Of a stretch of DNA of 64,000 nucleotides, positions 38,798-47,190 are shown in pieces. The stretch comes from Ectopseudomonas toyotomiensis. Lineage in GTDB: Bacteria; Pseudomonadota; Gammaproteobacteria; Pseudomonadales; Pseudomonadaceae. Under the pieces are notes generated by a model. The model worked only from the letters and a program-made list of their open reading frames with translations. It was not told where the DNA came from and did not search any database. How positions within the stretch are numbered: the stretch's first letter is position 1; each line of letters opens with the position of its first letter. The DNA lies in NCBI RefSeq assembly GCF_900115695.1, contig NZ_FOXK01000009.1, positions 186,001-250,000 of the forward strand, given 5' to 3'. A program made the position numbers and the translations under genes.

Positions 38798-40396
38798 ATG
38801 CCTGTACCCGATTTGTTCAAACAAGGCCTGGCCAGGGGCTGGAAGACATACGACGGTTCGCGTCTGGAAAACGACCTGACGCTGGAAGCCGATGTCGCCA
38901 TCGTCGGCAGCGGCGCCGGTGGCGGCACCACGGCGGAAATCCTCAGCGCCGCCGGTTACAAGGTGCTGCTGATCGAGGAAGGTCCGCTCAAGACCAGTGA
39001 CGACTTCAAGATGCGCGAGGCCGATGCCTACCCGACCCTCTATCAGGAAGGCATCGGCCGCATGAGCAAGGACGGCGCCATCACCATCCTGCAGGGCCGC
39101 GCCGTTGGTGGCACCACGCTGATCAACTGGACCAGCAGCTTCCGCACACCGCCGCAGACCCTGGCACACTGGGCCGAGGTGCACAGGGTGAAAGGCCACG
39201 ACGTCGAGTCCATGGCGCCCTGGTTCGAGAAGATGGAGCAGCGCCTGGGCGTGGCGCCCTGGGCGGTGCCACCGAATGCCAACAACGAGGTGCTGCGCAG
39301 CGGTTGCGACAAGCTCGGCTATCACTGGGCGCCGATCCCGCGCAACGTGCGCGGCTGCTGGAACCTCGGTTATTGCGGCATGGGCTGTCCGACCAACGCC
39401 AAGCAGTCGATGCTGGTCACCACCATCCCCGCCACCCTCGACGCCGGCGGCGAGCTGCTCTACCTGGCGCGCGCCGACAAGCTGCTGATCGAAGGCGACC
39501 AGGTGGTCGGCATCGACTGCCTGGGCATGGACGAACGTTGCGTGGCGCCCAACGGCAAGCGCATCCGGGTCAAGGCGCGGCACTACGTGCTGGCCGGCGG
39601 CGGCATCAACACGCCCGGCATCCTGCTGCGCTCCAATGCGCCAGACCCGCACCAGCGTGTCGGCCGGCGCACCTACCTGCACCTGGTGAACTTCTCCGCG
39701 GCGCAGTTCGAGCAGGTCATCAACCCCTTCTACGGCGCGCCGCAGTCGGTCTACTCGGATCATTTCCAGTGGGACGACGGCGCCAGCGGGCGCCTCTCCT
39801 ACAAGCTGGAAGTGCCGCCGCTGCAACCAGCGATGACCGCCACTCTGCTCGGTGATTTCGGCCGCGAGAATGCCTTGCGCATGGCGCAACTGCCGCACAC
39901 CAACGTGATGCTCGCCCTGCTGCGCGACGGCTTCCATGAAGACAGCGCCGAAGGCTGCGTCGAGCTGCGCGGCGACGGCAGCCCGGTGCTCGACTACCAG
40001 ATGACCGACTACACCTGGGACGGCGTGCGCCGCGCCTACCTGACCATGGCGGAAATCCAGTTCGCCGCCGGCGCCAAAGCGGTGATGCCAACCCATGCCG
40101 ATGCACGTTATGTCGGCAGTTGGAAGGAGGCCCGGGACATGATCGAGAACCTCGACCTGGCGCTCTATCGCACACGTCTGGGCAGTGCTCACGTGATGGG
40201 CGGCTGCGCCATGGGCGAGGATACGCAGCAGGCGGTGGTCGACAGCCTGGGCCAGCACCATCACCTGGCCAACCTGTCGATCCATGACGGTTCGCTGTTC
40301 CCCACCAGCATCGGCGCCAACCCCCAACTGTCGATCTACGGCCTGACCGCCAAGCTTGCGACGCTGCTGGCCGAGCGCCTGAAAAGCCCGAGCTAG
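38798..40396 (+). CDS. laoA: GMC-type long-chain alcohol dehydrogenase LaoA
   Basis: A flavin-dependent oxidoreductase of the GMC family, 532 residues, corresponding to PA0364/LaoA, which oxidises long-chain alcohols from alkanes or alkyl sulfates. The FAD motif is Gly-Ser-Gly-Ala-Gly-Gly-Gly-Thr-Thr (about 31-39), with Arg-Ala-Val-Gly-Gly-Thr-Thr-Leu-Ile-Asn-Trp near 105. The C-terminal GMC block reads Gly-Gly-Cys-Ala-Met-Gly and Ser-Leu-Phe-Pro-Thr-Ser-Ile-Gly-Ala-Asn-Pro-Gln. No N-terminal export signal is visible. ATG 38798 is preceded by AAGAAGAGAG; an ATG at 38777 lies in the same frame. A REP doublet separates it from laoB. Confidence 0.9.
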   Translation: MPVPDLFKQGLARGWKTYDGSRLENDLTLEADVAIVGSGAGGGTTAEILSAAGYKVLLIEEGPLKTSDDFKMREADAYPTLYQEGIGRMSKDGAITILQGRAVGGTTLINWTSSFRTPPQTLAHWAEVHRVKGHDVESMAPWFEKMEQRLGVAPWAVPPNANNEVLRSGCDKLGYHWAPIPRNVRGCWNLGYCGMGCPTNAKQSMLVTTIPATLDAGGELLYLARADKLLIEGDQVVGIDCLGMDERCVAPNGKRIRVKARHYVLAGGGINTPGILLRSNAPDPHQRVGRRTYLHLVNFSAAQFEQVINPFYGAPQSVYSDHFQWDDGASGRLSYKLEVPPLQPAMTATLLGDFGRENALRMAQLPHTNVMLALLRDGFHEDSAEGCVELRGDGSPVLDYQMTDYTWDGVRRAYLTMAEIQFAAGAKAVMPTHADARYVGSWKEARDMIENLDLALYRTRLGSAHVMGGCAMGEDTQQAVVDSLGQHHHLANLSIHDGSLFPTSIGANPQLSIYGLTAKLATLLAERLKSPS

Positions 40397-40500
40397 ACGC
40401 CACTGTCCTGGCATGGCAGAACGCAACGCAGGCCGTGGCTTGGCCGCTGGCATGCGCTGCGCTACCATCCGACTCCTTTTCGACCCGCCAGGACGTCCCG

Positions 40501-40983
40501 ATGAATCGAGTGTTATACCCCGGCACCTTCGACCCCATCACCAAGGGCCACGGTGATCTGGTCGAACGCGCCGCGCGCCTGTTCGATCACGTTATCATCG
40601 CCGTCGCCGCCAGCCCCAAGAAGAACCCTCTGTTTTCCCTGGAGCAACGCGTCGAGCTGGCCCGCGAGGTGACCAAGCACCTGCCCAACGTCGAAGTGGT
40701 GGGTTTTTCGTCGCTGCTGGCGCACTTCGTCAAGGAGCAGAACGCCAATGTCTTCCTGCGCGGACTGCGCGCAGTATCCGACTTCGAATATGAATTCCAG
40801 CTGGCCAACATGAACCGCCAACTGGCGCCGGATGTGGAAAGCCTGTTCCTCACGCCGTCGGAAAAGTATTCCTTCATTTCTTCGACCCTGGTGCGCGAGA
40901 TTGCTGCCCTGGGCGGCGATATCACCAAGTTCGTCCACCCCGCCGTTGCCGACGCGCTGAACGAGCGTTTCCGCAAAAGCTAA
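40501..40983 (+). CDS. coaD: phosphopantetheine adenylyltransferase CoaD
   Basis: Transfers AMP from ATP to 4'-phosphopantetheine, the penultimate step of coenzyme A synthesis. The 160-residue hexameric nucleotidyltransferase has Tyr-Pro-Gly-Thr-Phe-Asp-Pro-Ile-Thr-Lys-Gly-His at the start, where Thr/His-x-Gly-His is the adenylyltransferase signature. The C-terminal Ser-Ser-Thr-Leu-Val-Arg-Glu-Ile motif that closes over ATP is conserved. ATG 40501 is the standard start; in-frame upstream codons lie in the spacer. Confidence 0.97.
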   Translation: MNRVLYPGTFDPITKGHGDLVERAARLFDHVIIAVAASPKKNPLFSLEQRVELAREVTKHLPNVEVVGFSSLLAHFVKEQNANVFLRGLRAVSDFEYEFQLANMNRQLAPDVESLFLTPSEKYSFISSTLVREIAALGGDITKFVHPAVADALNERFRKS

Positions 40984-41001
40984 GCAAGATCGACTTTTAG
41001 C

Positions 41002-41068
41002 AGGAGCCCCGCCCCGGGGCGAAGCTGGTCTGGCGCGCCCAAGATTCGCGGCGGGGCGCCGCTCCTAC
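41002..41068. repeat. REP doublet of the TAGGAGCGG type
   Basis: AGGAGCCCCGCCCCGGGGCGAA and the inverted TTCGCGGCGGGGCGCCGCTCCT arm enclose about 20 bases, between coaD and the ferredoxin gene. It can fold into a long hairpin and may terminate coaD. Confidence 0.65.
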
Positions 41069-41182
41069 AGAGAGCGGCGCCTAACTGACCAGCCTCATGG
41101 CACAAGCCGCACCAATCCGGCACAATTTGCAGCATCAAAGCCCGTAAAGTGTCGAAGCCTGCGCTTCGACAGGAGTTGCCCC

Positions 41183-41434
41183 ATGTCCCTGATCATCACC
41201 GACGATTGCATCAACTGCGACGTCTGCGAACCCGAGTGCCCCAACGGCGCCATTTCCCAGGGTGAGGAGATCTACGTGATCGACCCCAACCTGTGCACCG
41301 AATGCGTTGGCCACTACGATGAGCCGCAATGCCAGCAGGTGTGCCCGGTGGACTGCATCCCGCTCGACGAGAACAACGTCGAGAGCAAGGATGAGCTGAT
41401 GCAGAAGTACCGCATCATCACCGGCAAGGTCTGA
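41183..41434 (+). CDS. YfhL-type 4Fe-4S dicluster ferredoxin
   Basis: An 83-residue electron carrier with two [4Fe-4S] motifs. The first reads Cys-Ile-Asn-Cys-Asp-Val-Cys-x3-Cys-Pro, the second Cys-x2-Cys-x8-Cys-x3-Cys-Pro with the longer insertion typical of the Alvin/YfhL type of ferredoxin. The C-terminal extension (about 25 residues) includes Asp-Glu-Leu-Met-Gln-Lys-Tyr. Its partners are not known here. It lies downstream of coaD, as I recall in P. aeruginosa (PA0362/PA0363). Confidence 0.93.
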   Translation: MSLIITDDCINCDVCEPECPNGAISQGEEIYVIDPNLCTECVGHYDEPQCQQVCPVDCIPLDENNVESKDELMQKYRIITGKV

Positions 41435-41544
41435 CGCTTCCGAGGGGCCAGCGGCCTCCCGCTTTCTCCGCGCCCGTTGTGCCCCCCTTGCCCGAGCGAG
41501 GCTGTTAAGCTTCCAGCTTCCTTCAGCCGCCTCTGGTAGATCGC

Positions 41545-43203
41545 ATGTTGCGCAAACTCCTGCTATCGACCCTGCTGCTCGGCGCCAGCCTGCTGGCCCA
41601 TGCCGCCCCGCAACAACCCGCCATTGCCACCGCTCACCCCGCCGCCACAGCCGCTGCGCAGCAGATGCTCGACGCCGGCGGCAATGCCTTTGACGCCGCC
41701 GTCGCCGCCAGTGCGGCCCTGGCCGTGGTCGAGCCCTACGGCTCGGGCCTTGGCGGCGGCGGCTTCTTCCTGCTGCGCACTGCCGGCGATACACCAGGCT
41801 ATGACTTCCTCGATGCCCGCGAACGCGCACCGCTGGAAGCCAAACCGAATCTCTATGTCCGCGATGGCAAGGTGCAGCGCGAGCTGTCGCTCAATGGCGC
41901 GCTGGCTGCCGCCATTCCGGGGTTGCCGGCAGCGTTGGTCGAGCTGGCCGAGAAGCACGGCCGCCTGCCGCTGAAAACCAGCCTGGCACCGGCGATTCGC
42001 CTGGCCAACGAGGGCTTCCCGGTCGATCGCGTCTACCGCGAGCGGGCGACCTGGCGCCTGGCTGCGCTGCGTGACGACGCCGAAAGCGCCAAGCTCTTTC
42101 TCGACCAGGGCGAAATCCCCGCCGAAGGCCATATGCTGCGCCAGCCCGACCTCGCCACCTCCCTGCAGGCGCTGGCCGAACATGGCCGCGCGGGCTTCTA
42201 TACCGGCCCGGTGGCCGAACGTCTGGTCACGGGAGTACGTCACGCCGGTGGCATCTGGACGCTCGATGATCTGCGCGAATACCGTATCGCCCGCCGTGAG
42301 CCGCTGCGCTTCGCCCTCGAAGACGGCCGCGAGCTGATCAGTGCCCCACCACCCTCGGCCGGTGGCATCGCGCTGGCGCAGAGCCTGGCGATGTTGCAGC
42401 AACTGCCTTGGCGCGAGGCCGAGCCGGTGCAGCGTGTGCACTATGTGGTCGAGGCGCTGCGCCGTGCCTACCGTGACCGTGGCCTGCTCGGCGACCCGGA
42501 CTTCGTCAAAAATCCAGTAGAGCAACTACTCTCGCCTGGACACCTGGCTGTACTGGCCGGCAGCATCGACCCCGAACGCGCCACACCCAGCACCAGCCTG
42601 CCGCCGGCCGGCACCTGGCACGAGGGCGACCACACCACCCACTTTGCCGTGCTCGATGCCGAGGGCAACGCGGTGGCCGCCACCCTGTCGATCAACCTGC
42701 CGTTTGGAGCGGCTTTCACCGTGCCCGGCACCGGCGTACTGCTCAATGACGAGATGGACGACTTCGCCGCCGACGTACAGGGCGCCAACGCCTACGGTCT
42801 GACCGGCAGCCAGGCCAATTCGATTGCCGGAGGCAAGCGGCCGCTGTCGTCGATGAGCCCCAGCTTTATCGAGAGCAGCGACGAATTCACCGCCTTCGGC
42901 ACTCCCGGCGGTAGCCGTATCCCCAGCATGGTGTTGCTGTCGATGCTCGAGTACCTGGACGATCAGCCCATCGCGCGCTGGCCGGCGGTGGCGCGCTACC
43001 ACCACCAGTTCCTGCCCGACGTGATCGAGCATGAGCCGGATACCTTCAACGATGAGCAGATCGCCGAGCTGCAACGGCGCGGCCATGAACTCAAGCGCCT
43101 GGACCGGCAGTACGGCAATCAGCAGGTACTGTTCTGGGACAAGGTCAGCGGCGAGGTGAAGGCCGCAAGCGATCCTCGCGGGATTGGTACGGCGACGCCT
43201 TGA
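41545..43203 (+). CDS. ggt: gamma-glutamyltransferase
   Basis: A periplasmic Ntn hydrolase of 552 residues that transfers or hydrolyses gamma-glutamyl groups of glutathione. A signal peptide (about 1-20) precedes the large-subunit region. The self-cleavage/nucleophile Thr lies in Gly-Asp-His-Thr-Thr-His-Phe-Ala-Val near residue 366, so the pro-enzyme would split into about 365 and 187 residues. Asn-Asp-Glu-Met-Asp-Asp-Phe and Ser-Ser-Met-Ser-Pro-Ser (oxyanion/substrate loop) follow. It is convergent with the Na/Pi cotransporter gene. Confidence 0.93.
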   Translation: MLRKLLLSTLLLGASLLAHAAPQQPAIATAHPAATAAAQQMLDAGGNAFDAAVAASAALAVVEPYGSGLGGGGFFLLRTAGDTPGYDFLDARERAPLEAKPNLYVRDGKVQRELSLNGALAAAIPGLPAALVELAEKHGRLPLKTSLAPAIRLANEGFPVDRVYRERATWRLAALRDDAESAKLFLDQGEIPAEGHMLRQPDLATSLQALAEHGRAGFYTGPVAERLVTGVRHAGGIWTLDDLREYRIARREPLRFALEDGRELISAPPPSAGGIALAQSLAMLQQLPWREAEPVQRVHYVVEALRRAYRDRGLLGDPDFVKNPVEQLLSPGHLAVLAGSIDPERATPSTSLPPAGTWHEGDHTTHFAVLDAEGNAVAATLSINLPFGAAFTVPGTGVLLNDEMDDFAADVQGANAYGLTGSQANSIAGGKRPLSSMSPSFIESSDEFTAFGTPGGSRIPSMVLLSMLEYLDDQPIARWPAVARYHHQFLPDVIEHEPDTFNDEQIAELQRRGHELKRLDRQYGNQQVLFWDKVSGEVKAASDPRGIGTATP

Positions 43204-43260
43204 AGCGCAGCGCCCAAATGTGGCCATAGCCCGTCAGAAGAAAGCCGGGGGTATCGAGGC

Positions 43261-43297
43261 CCACAAGCCCCGGATTTCATCCGGGCTACGTCTTGTG
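43261..43297. terminator. hairpin between convergent ggt and Na/Pi genes
   Basis: CACAAG-CCCCGGA-TTTCA-TCCGGG-CTACGT-CTTGTG folds into an imperfect stem. It is a copy of the GGCTACG-type dispersed repeat at 3459-3480, here placed between two convergent genes where it can serve as a bidirectional terminator. Confidence 0.5.
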
Positions 43298-45133
43298 TCA
43301 GGAGAGCCGGATCAGGCTCTCCTGCTCCTCACCGAACTTGCGCAATTCGCGGAACAGCGCCTGCTCGCTCCCCAGCATCAGCACGTTGCGCAGGCTCTGG
43401 AAGATGCGGCTGACATAGCCCAGGTCGTTCATCAGCGAGCTGGTCTGCAGGCCATCAAGGTGGCCGTCGCGTACCTCGGCGAACAGACGCTGACGAAACC
43501 GCGCATCGAAGCTCGCCGCCTGCTCATCCAACCAACGCAGGCGTGACTGCCACATTTCGTCAGGCATGTCCGAGCGTGCCAGCTCACGCACCTCATGCAA
43601 GGTGGCGAGCAAATGGCGACGCAGTTCCACATAGGCATCGCGCACCGCCGAGGGTGGTGCGTCCAGATAATGGCCAAGGTTCTTCTGCAGGTGCTTGGCG
43701 TCCTTGACCGCATCCACCAGTTGCAGCGCCGCCAACTGGCAACTGACCCAGAACTGCTGATGCGCTTCATCCATAGGCAGCTCCATGCGCCCCATGAAGC
43801 TCAGCAGATCGCCATACACCCCCTTGATATGGAATTGGTACAAGTGCTCCGCGTCGAAGCCGCCCTGCGTGGGCTTGGCCTGCAGCAGTTGCTCATCCGC
43901 GTGAGCGCGCGCCAACTGATCAACCGGCAGATAGAGTGCATGGCAGATCACCTCCAAGCTCAAGCGACCCAGGTGCCCCAACTCCTGCACCACCGCGCCG
44001 GAAGCGGCATCCACCGAATCCAAGGCGCGCTCATTGAGGTAGCGCGCACGAGTTCGCTCGGGCTCGGCGACTTTCTCGCTCGCCAGTTCGGTGATCAGTA
44101 CCTGTGGCTCGCTACGTTCCGGCAGCCAGCGGATCAACAGCAACGCCAGGCGCCCCTGCAGCGGCCAGAACAGCGCGACGCCCATGGCATTGAACAGGGT
44201 GTGGAACATCGCCAGCTGAATAAGGCTGTTCTCACCCAGGCCCATCGGTTCGGCCAAGGTGTGAACCAACCATGTCAGTGGGCCGAGCAGACAGAAGGCG
44301 AGCGTGCCGGTGGTGATATTGAACAGCACATGGGCCAGAGCCAGACGCTGACCGCTACGATTGCCGCCCAGCGAGCCGACGAAAGCGGTGGTCACGCTGC
44401 TGCCGATGTTTGAGCCAATGGCGATGGCCAGACTCTGACTCAGCTCCAACTGGCCGCCCGCCAGCGCCGCCAGGGTCAGCATCAGCGTGGCGTGGCTGGA
44501 CTGCAACACTACGGTTATCGCCATGCCGATGGCGGTGAACAGCAGCGCCCCGCGCCAGCCGCCCTCCTGATAGCCGGTCATGTCCAAGCCGTCGCCGAAG
44601 CTGGCGAAGCCGTCCTTGATCTGATCGATGCCGAGGAAGATGAAGGCGATGCCCAGCACGATGCGTCCGGCCGCCTTGCTCCTGGGGCCGAAAAAGCCGG
44701 CCAGCACACCGAACACCAGCAATGGCAAGGCCAACGGGCTGAGGCTGAGATTCTGCCCCGCCAGCGCCAGCAACCAGATACCGCTGGTGGCGCCGAGGTT
44801 GGCGCCGAACAGAATGGCGATGCCGCCCGCCAGCTGAATCAGCCCGGTGCTGATGAAGGCGATGGTCAGCAGCGACACCAGGGTGCTGGACTGCAACAGC
44901 AAGGTGCCGCCAACGCCGAACAACAGACTCTTGAAGGCAGTGGACGTGCTGCGCCCGAGTATCTGCTCCAGCTTGCTGCCAGCCAGTTGGCGCAAGCCCT
45001 CTTCCAGGCACTGCATGCCGAACAGGAAGATCGCCAGCCCGGCGCAGAGTTGCAGCCAGCCCTGGCTGAACCAGAACGAGGCGATCAGCCCCATTACCAC
45101 CAGCAGCACCATCACCCAGCGCAGGTACTTCAT
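43298..45133 (-). CDS. Na/Pi cotransporter family protein
   Basis: A membrane transporter of 611 residues. The N-terminal half (about 1-330) carries two inverted NptA/Na_Pi repeats with Gln-Ser-Ser (Leu-Leu-Gln-Ser-Ser-Thr and Leu-Gln-Ser-Ser-His-Ala) signature motifs, each in a hairpin, about 8 membrane segments in all. The C-terminal half (about 370-600) is cytoplasmic, helical and PhoU-like. Proteins of this type take up or export phosphate with sodium. ATG 45133 is preferred over two GTG codons just upstream. Confidence 0.9.
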   Translation of the reverse strand: MKYLRWVMVLLVVMGLIASFWFSQGWLQLCAGLAIFLFGMQCLEEGLRQLAGSKLEQILGRSTSTAFKSLLFGVGGTLLLQSSTLVSLLTIAFISTGLIQLAGGIAILFGANLGATSGIWLLALAGQNLSLSPLALPLLVFGVLAGFFGPRSKAAGRIVLGIAFIFLGIDQIKDGFASFGDGLDMTGYQEGGWRGALLFTAIGMAITVVLQSSHATLMLTLAALAGGQLELSQSLAIAIGSNIGSSVTTAFVGSLGGNRSGQRLALAHVLFNITTGTLAFCLLGPLTWLVHTLAEPMGLGENSLIQLAMFHTLFNAMGVALFWPLQGRLALLLIRWLPERSEPQVLITELASEKVAEPERTRARYLNERALDSVDAASGAVVQELGHLGRLSLEVICHALYLPVDQLARAHADEQLLQAKPTQGGFDAEHLYQFHIKGVYGDLLSFMGRMELPMDEAHQQFWVSCQLAALQLVDAVKDAKHLQKNLGHYLDAPPSAVRDAYVELRRHLLATLHEVRELARSDMPDEMWQSRLRWLDEQAASFDARFRQRLFAEVRDGHLDGLQTSSLMNDLGYVSRIFQSLRNVLMLGSEQALFRELRKFGEEQESLIRLS

Positions 45134-45173
45134 CACCACCGCTTCTTCCTTTTCTCGGCGTTCAAACGCAAAC

Positions 45174-45205
45174 GGCCCCTCGCCTTCATGGAGAGGCGAG
45201 AGGCC
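45174..45205 (-). terminator. terminator-like hairpin after the small secreted protein
   Basis: GGCCCCTCGCCT and AGGCGAGAGGCC pair around an 8-base loop between the small secreted-protein gene and the Na/Pi gene (both minus strand). On the minus strand it is followed by GTTTGCGTTTG, a weak T-rich tail. Confidence 0.5.
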
Positions 45206-45227
45206 GCGACAAACGGATTACAGCGAA

Positions 45228-45566
45228 TCAGTCTTGCTTGTAGCCGCTGCTGGTGCAGCCCAGGCAGCGTACGAAGGCTTCTTTGCCCGGCGCTACCACG
45301 AGGGACTGCGCTGCCTCGCCGACGTTGCCACCCAGCGCGGTGAATGGCAGGCTGACGATGAAGGCTGCAGCACCGATCGCAGTGGCGCCGATCAGCAGGG
45401 GGCGGGCGATGACCAGATCACCAATCATGGCATAGCCCTTGGGCGCCTCGACGGTGTACAACGGATCACCGCTGGCGTTCTGCTGAACCACTTCCGCTTG
45501 CGCCGATAGCGCCAGCAGGCCAGAGGTCAGCGCCAGGACAACGGCGGAAGTGCGGAACGCTTTCAT
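45228..45566 (-). CDS. small secreted/membrane protein of unknown function
   Basis: A 112-residue protein with a signal peptide (about 5-23, Ser-Ala-Gln-Ala cleavage) and one hydrophobic segment (about 50-75). It ends with a Cys-Leu-Gly-Cys motif (residues about 102-105) plus Thr-Ser-Ser-Gly-Tyr. I recall similar short proteins annotated as hypothetical or as a multidrug-transporter-like protein next to the acyltransferase in Pseudomonas, but the function is not known. ATG 45566 gives the signal; longer open codons upstream extend into the acyltransferase. Confidence 0.75.
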   Translation of the reverse strand: MKAFRTSAVVLALTSGLLALSAQAEVVQQNASGDPLYTVEAPKGYAMIGDLVIARPLLIGATAIGAAAFIVSLPFTALGGNVGEAAQSLVVAPGKEAFVRCLGCTSSGYKQD

Positions 45567-45642
45567 GGATCGATCCTTCAGATTATTCGGGAAAGTGCCA
45601 GTAACTATAACAGCGCATTGATAATTGTCAGCGTGACGGACG

Positions 45643-46221
45643 TCAATCGCCGTGAAAGGCATATTCCGGCTTTTTCGGCACGTATGGACGAAAGAATGCC
45701 AGCATGGCCGCCAGGTCGGCTTGCTCGTCACCAGTTGGCTGGAAGGTCGGACCGATCACCACCCGTCGATTCTGGTAATCCAGCGCACCCAGCACTATGG
45801 GTACACCCGCGCCCAGCGCGATATGGTAGAAGCCCATCTTCCAGCGCTCGACCTTCTTGCGCGTGCCTTCGGGCGACAGCACCAGAATGAACTCGTCATG
45901 CTCGCGAAAGGCCTGAATGGCCTGTTCGACGGTGTTCAACTTGCGGTCCCGGCGAATCGCGATGCCGCCCCAACTGCGCATGAGGCCGCCGAAGGGCCAG
46001 CGAAAGATGCTGTGCTTGCCGAACCAGCGGGCGTTGAGGCGCAGTACGAACTTCAGCGCAATGAAGATCACGAAGTCCCAATTGGACGTGTGGTGGGCGC
46101 CGATGGCGACGAACTTGTCGAGCTTGGGCAACTCGCCCTCGATACGCCAGCCCATGAGCTTCAGCACGCTGCGCCCCAGCCATTCGGCGGCCGGATTGCG
46201 TGGCAGGTAGTTACCGGACAT
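45643..46221 (-). CDS. PlsC-type glycerolipid acyltransferase
   Basis: A 192-residue acyltransferase. The catalytic His-x4-Asp motif is His-Thr-Ser-Asn-Trp-Asp (near residue 39), followed by the substrate block Ser-Pro-Glu-Gly-Thr-Arg-Lys-Lys. The short length and the preference for an Asn-Trp in motif I place it in a group of small acyltransferases with unproven acceptor, possibly lysophosphatidate or lysolipid. It is membrane-associated by homology though only weak hydrophobic segments are visible. It lies 45 bases before mutM's stop in the same direction. Confidence 0.87.
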   Translation of the reverse strand: MSGNYLPRNPAAEWLGRSVLKLMGWRIEGELPKLDKFVAIGAHHTSNWDFVIFIALKFVLRLNARWFGKHSIFRWPFGGLMRSWGGIAIRRDRKLNTVEQAIQAFREHDEFILVLSPEGTRKKVERWKMGFYHIALGAGVPIVLGALDYQNRRVVIGPTFQPTGDEQADLAAMLAFFRPYVPKKPEYAFHGD

Positions 46222-46266
46222 CGATCAACCTCGGTGTTTCTTATTCTTTTGGCAGTGTGGTCTTGC

Positions 46267-47079
46267 TCAACGCTGGCACTTGGGACAGTAGACACTCGCG
46301 CGCTGTCCCAACTTCACCTCACGCAACGTAGTGCCGCAGACCTTGCAGAACTCGCCGCCGCGACCATAGGCGAACAGTTCCTGCTGGAAGTAGCCGGGCT
46401 GGCCATCCCCGCCGACGAAGTCGCGCAAGGTGGTGCCGCCACGCTCGATGGCATGAGCGAGGATGCGTTTGATCTCCTCGGCCAGGCGCAGGTAGCGCGC
46501 CCGCGAGATCGAACCGGCCTCACGGCGCGGATCGATACCGGCGGCGAACAGCGCTTCGGTGGCGTAGATATTGCCCACGCCGACGACCACGGCGTTATCC
46601 ATGATGAAGGGTTTGACCGCCATGCTGCGCCCGCGCGACATCTGGAACAGGCGCTCACCCTCGAACAATCCGCCCAACGGCTCAGGGCCGAGCTTGCTGA
46701 GCAGTTCGTGGCGCAGCGGGTCTTCGCTCCATAGCAGCGCGCCGAAACGCCGAGGATCGGTGTAACGCAGGGCCAGGCCCGATTCCAGCTCGATATCCAC
46801 ATGCTCATGCTTGGCTGCGGCCAGGCCACACTCGACCAGACGCAGGCTGCCAGACATACCCAGATGACTGATCAGACTGCCGACTTCGGCCTTGATCAGC
46901 AGGTACTTGGCGCGGCGCTCGACGCACTCGATTCGCTGGCCGGACAGGCGCACGTCCAGGTCTTCTGGGATGGGCCAGCGCAGACGGCGCTCACGCACGA
47001 TCACGCGGCTGACGCGCTGACCTTCAAGATAGGGGGCAATACCACGGCGGGTAGTTTCGACTTCGGGTAATTCAGGCAT
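46267..47079 (-). CDS. mutM: formamidopyrimidine-DNA glycosylase MutM (Fpg)
   Basis: A base-excision repair enzyme of 270 residues that removes 8-oxoguanine and formamidopyrimidines and cuts at the abasic site. The catalytic N terminus Met-Pro-Glu-Leu-Pro-Glu-Val-Glu-Thr (Pro nucleophile) is intact, as is the helix-two-turn-helix Asn-Ile-Tyr-Ala-Thr-Glu-Ala. The C-terminal zinc finger is Cys-Lys-Val-Cys ... Cys-Pro-Lys-Cys. The gene sits between the acyltransferase and the HDOD gene on the minus strand. Confidence 0.97.
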   Translation of the reverse strand: MPELPEVETTRRGIAPYLEGQRVSRVIVRERRLRWPIPEDLDVRLSGQRIECVERRAKYLLIKAEVGSLISHLGMSGSLRLVECGLAAAKHEHVDIELESGLALRYTDPRRFGALLWSEDPLRHELLSKLGPEPLGGLFEGERLFQMSRGRSMAVKPFIMDNAVVVGVGNIYATEALFAAGIDPRREAGSISRARYLRLAEEIKRILAHAIERGGTTLRDFVGGDGQPGYFQQELFAYGRGGEFCKVCGTTLREVKLGQRASVYCPKCQR

Positions 47080-47190
47080 GGCAATACGACAGGAAAACGG
47101 CGGTGCGCCACCTTAGCAGGAGCTACGCAACAAGCGGTAGGGTAAGCCGCCTGCCCGCTCAGTTGCACGGCGGCGCATCCCCACGAAGAC

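Noticed and set aside
38750..40468. 572-codon open frame on the minus strand
   Set aside because: It lies opposite laoA, which has clear GMC motifs. The minus-strand protein shows no recognisable domain.
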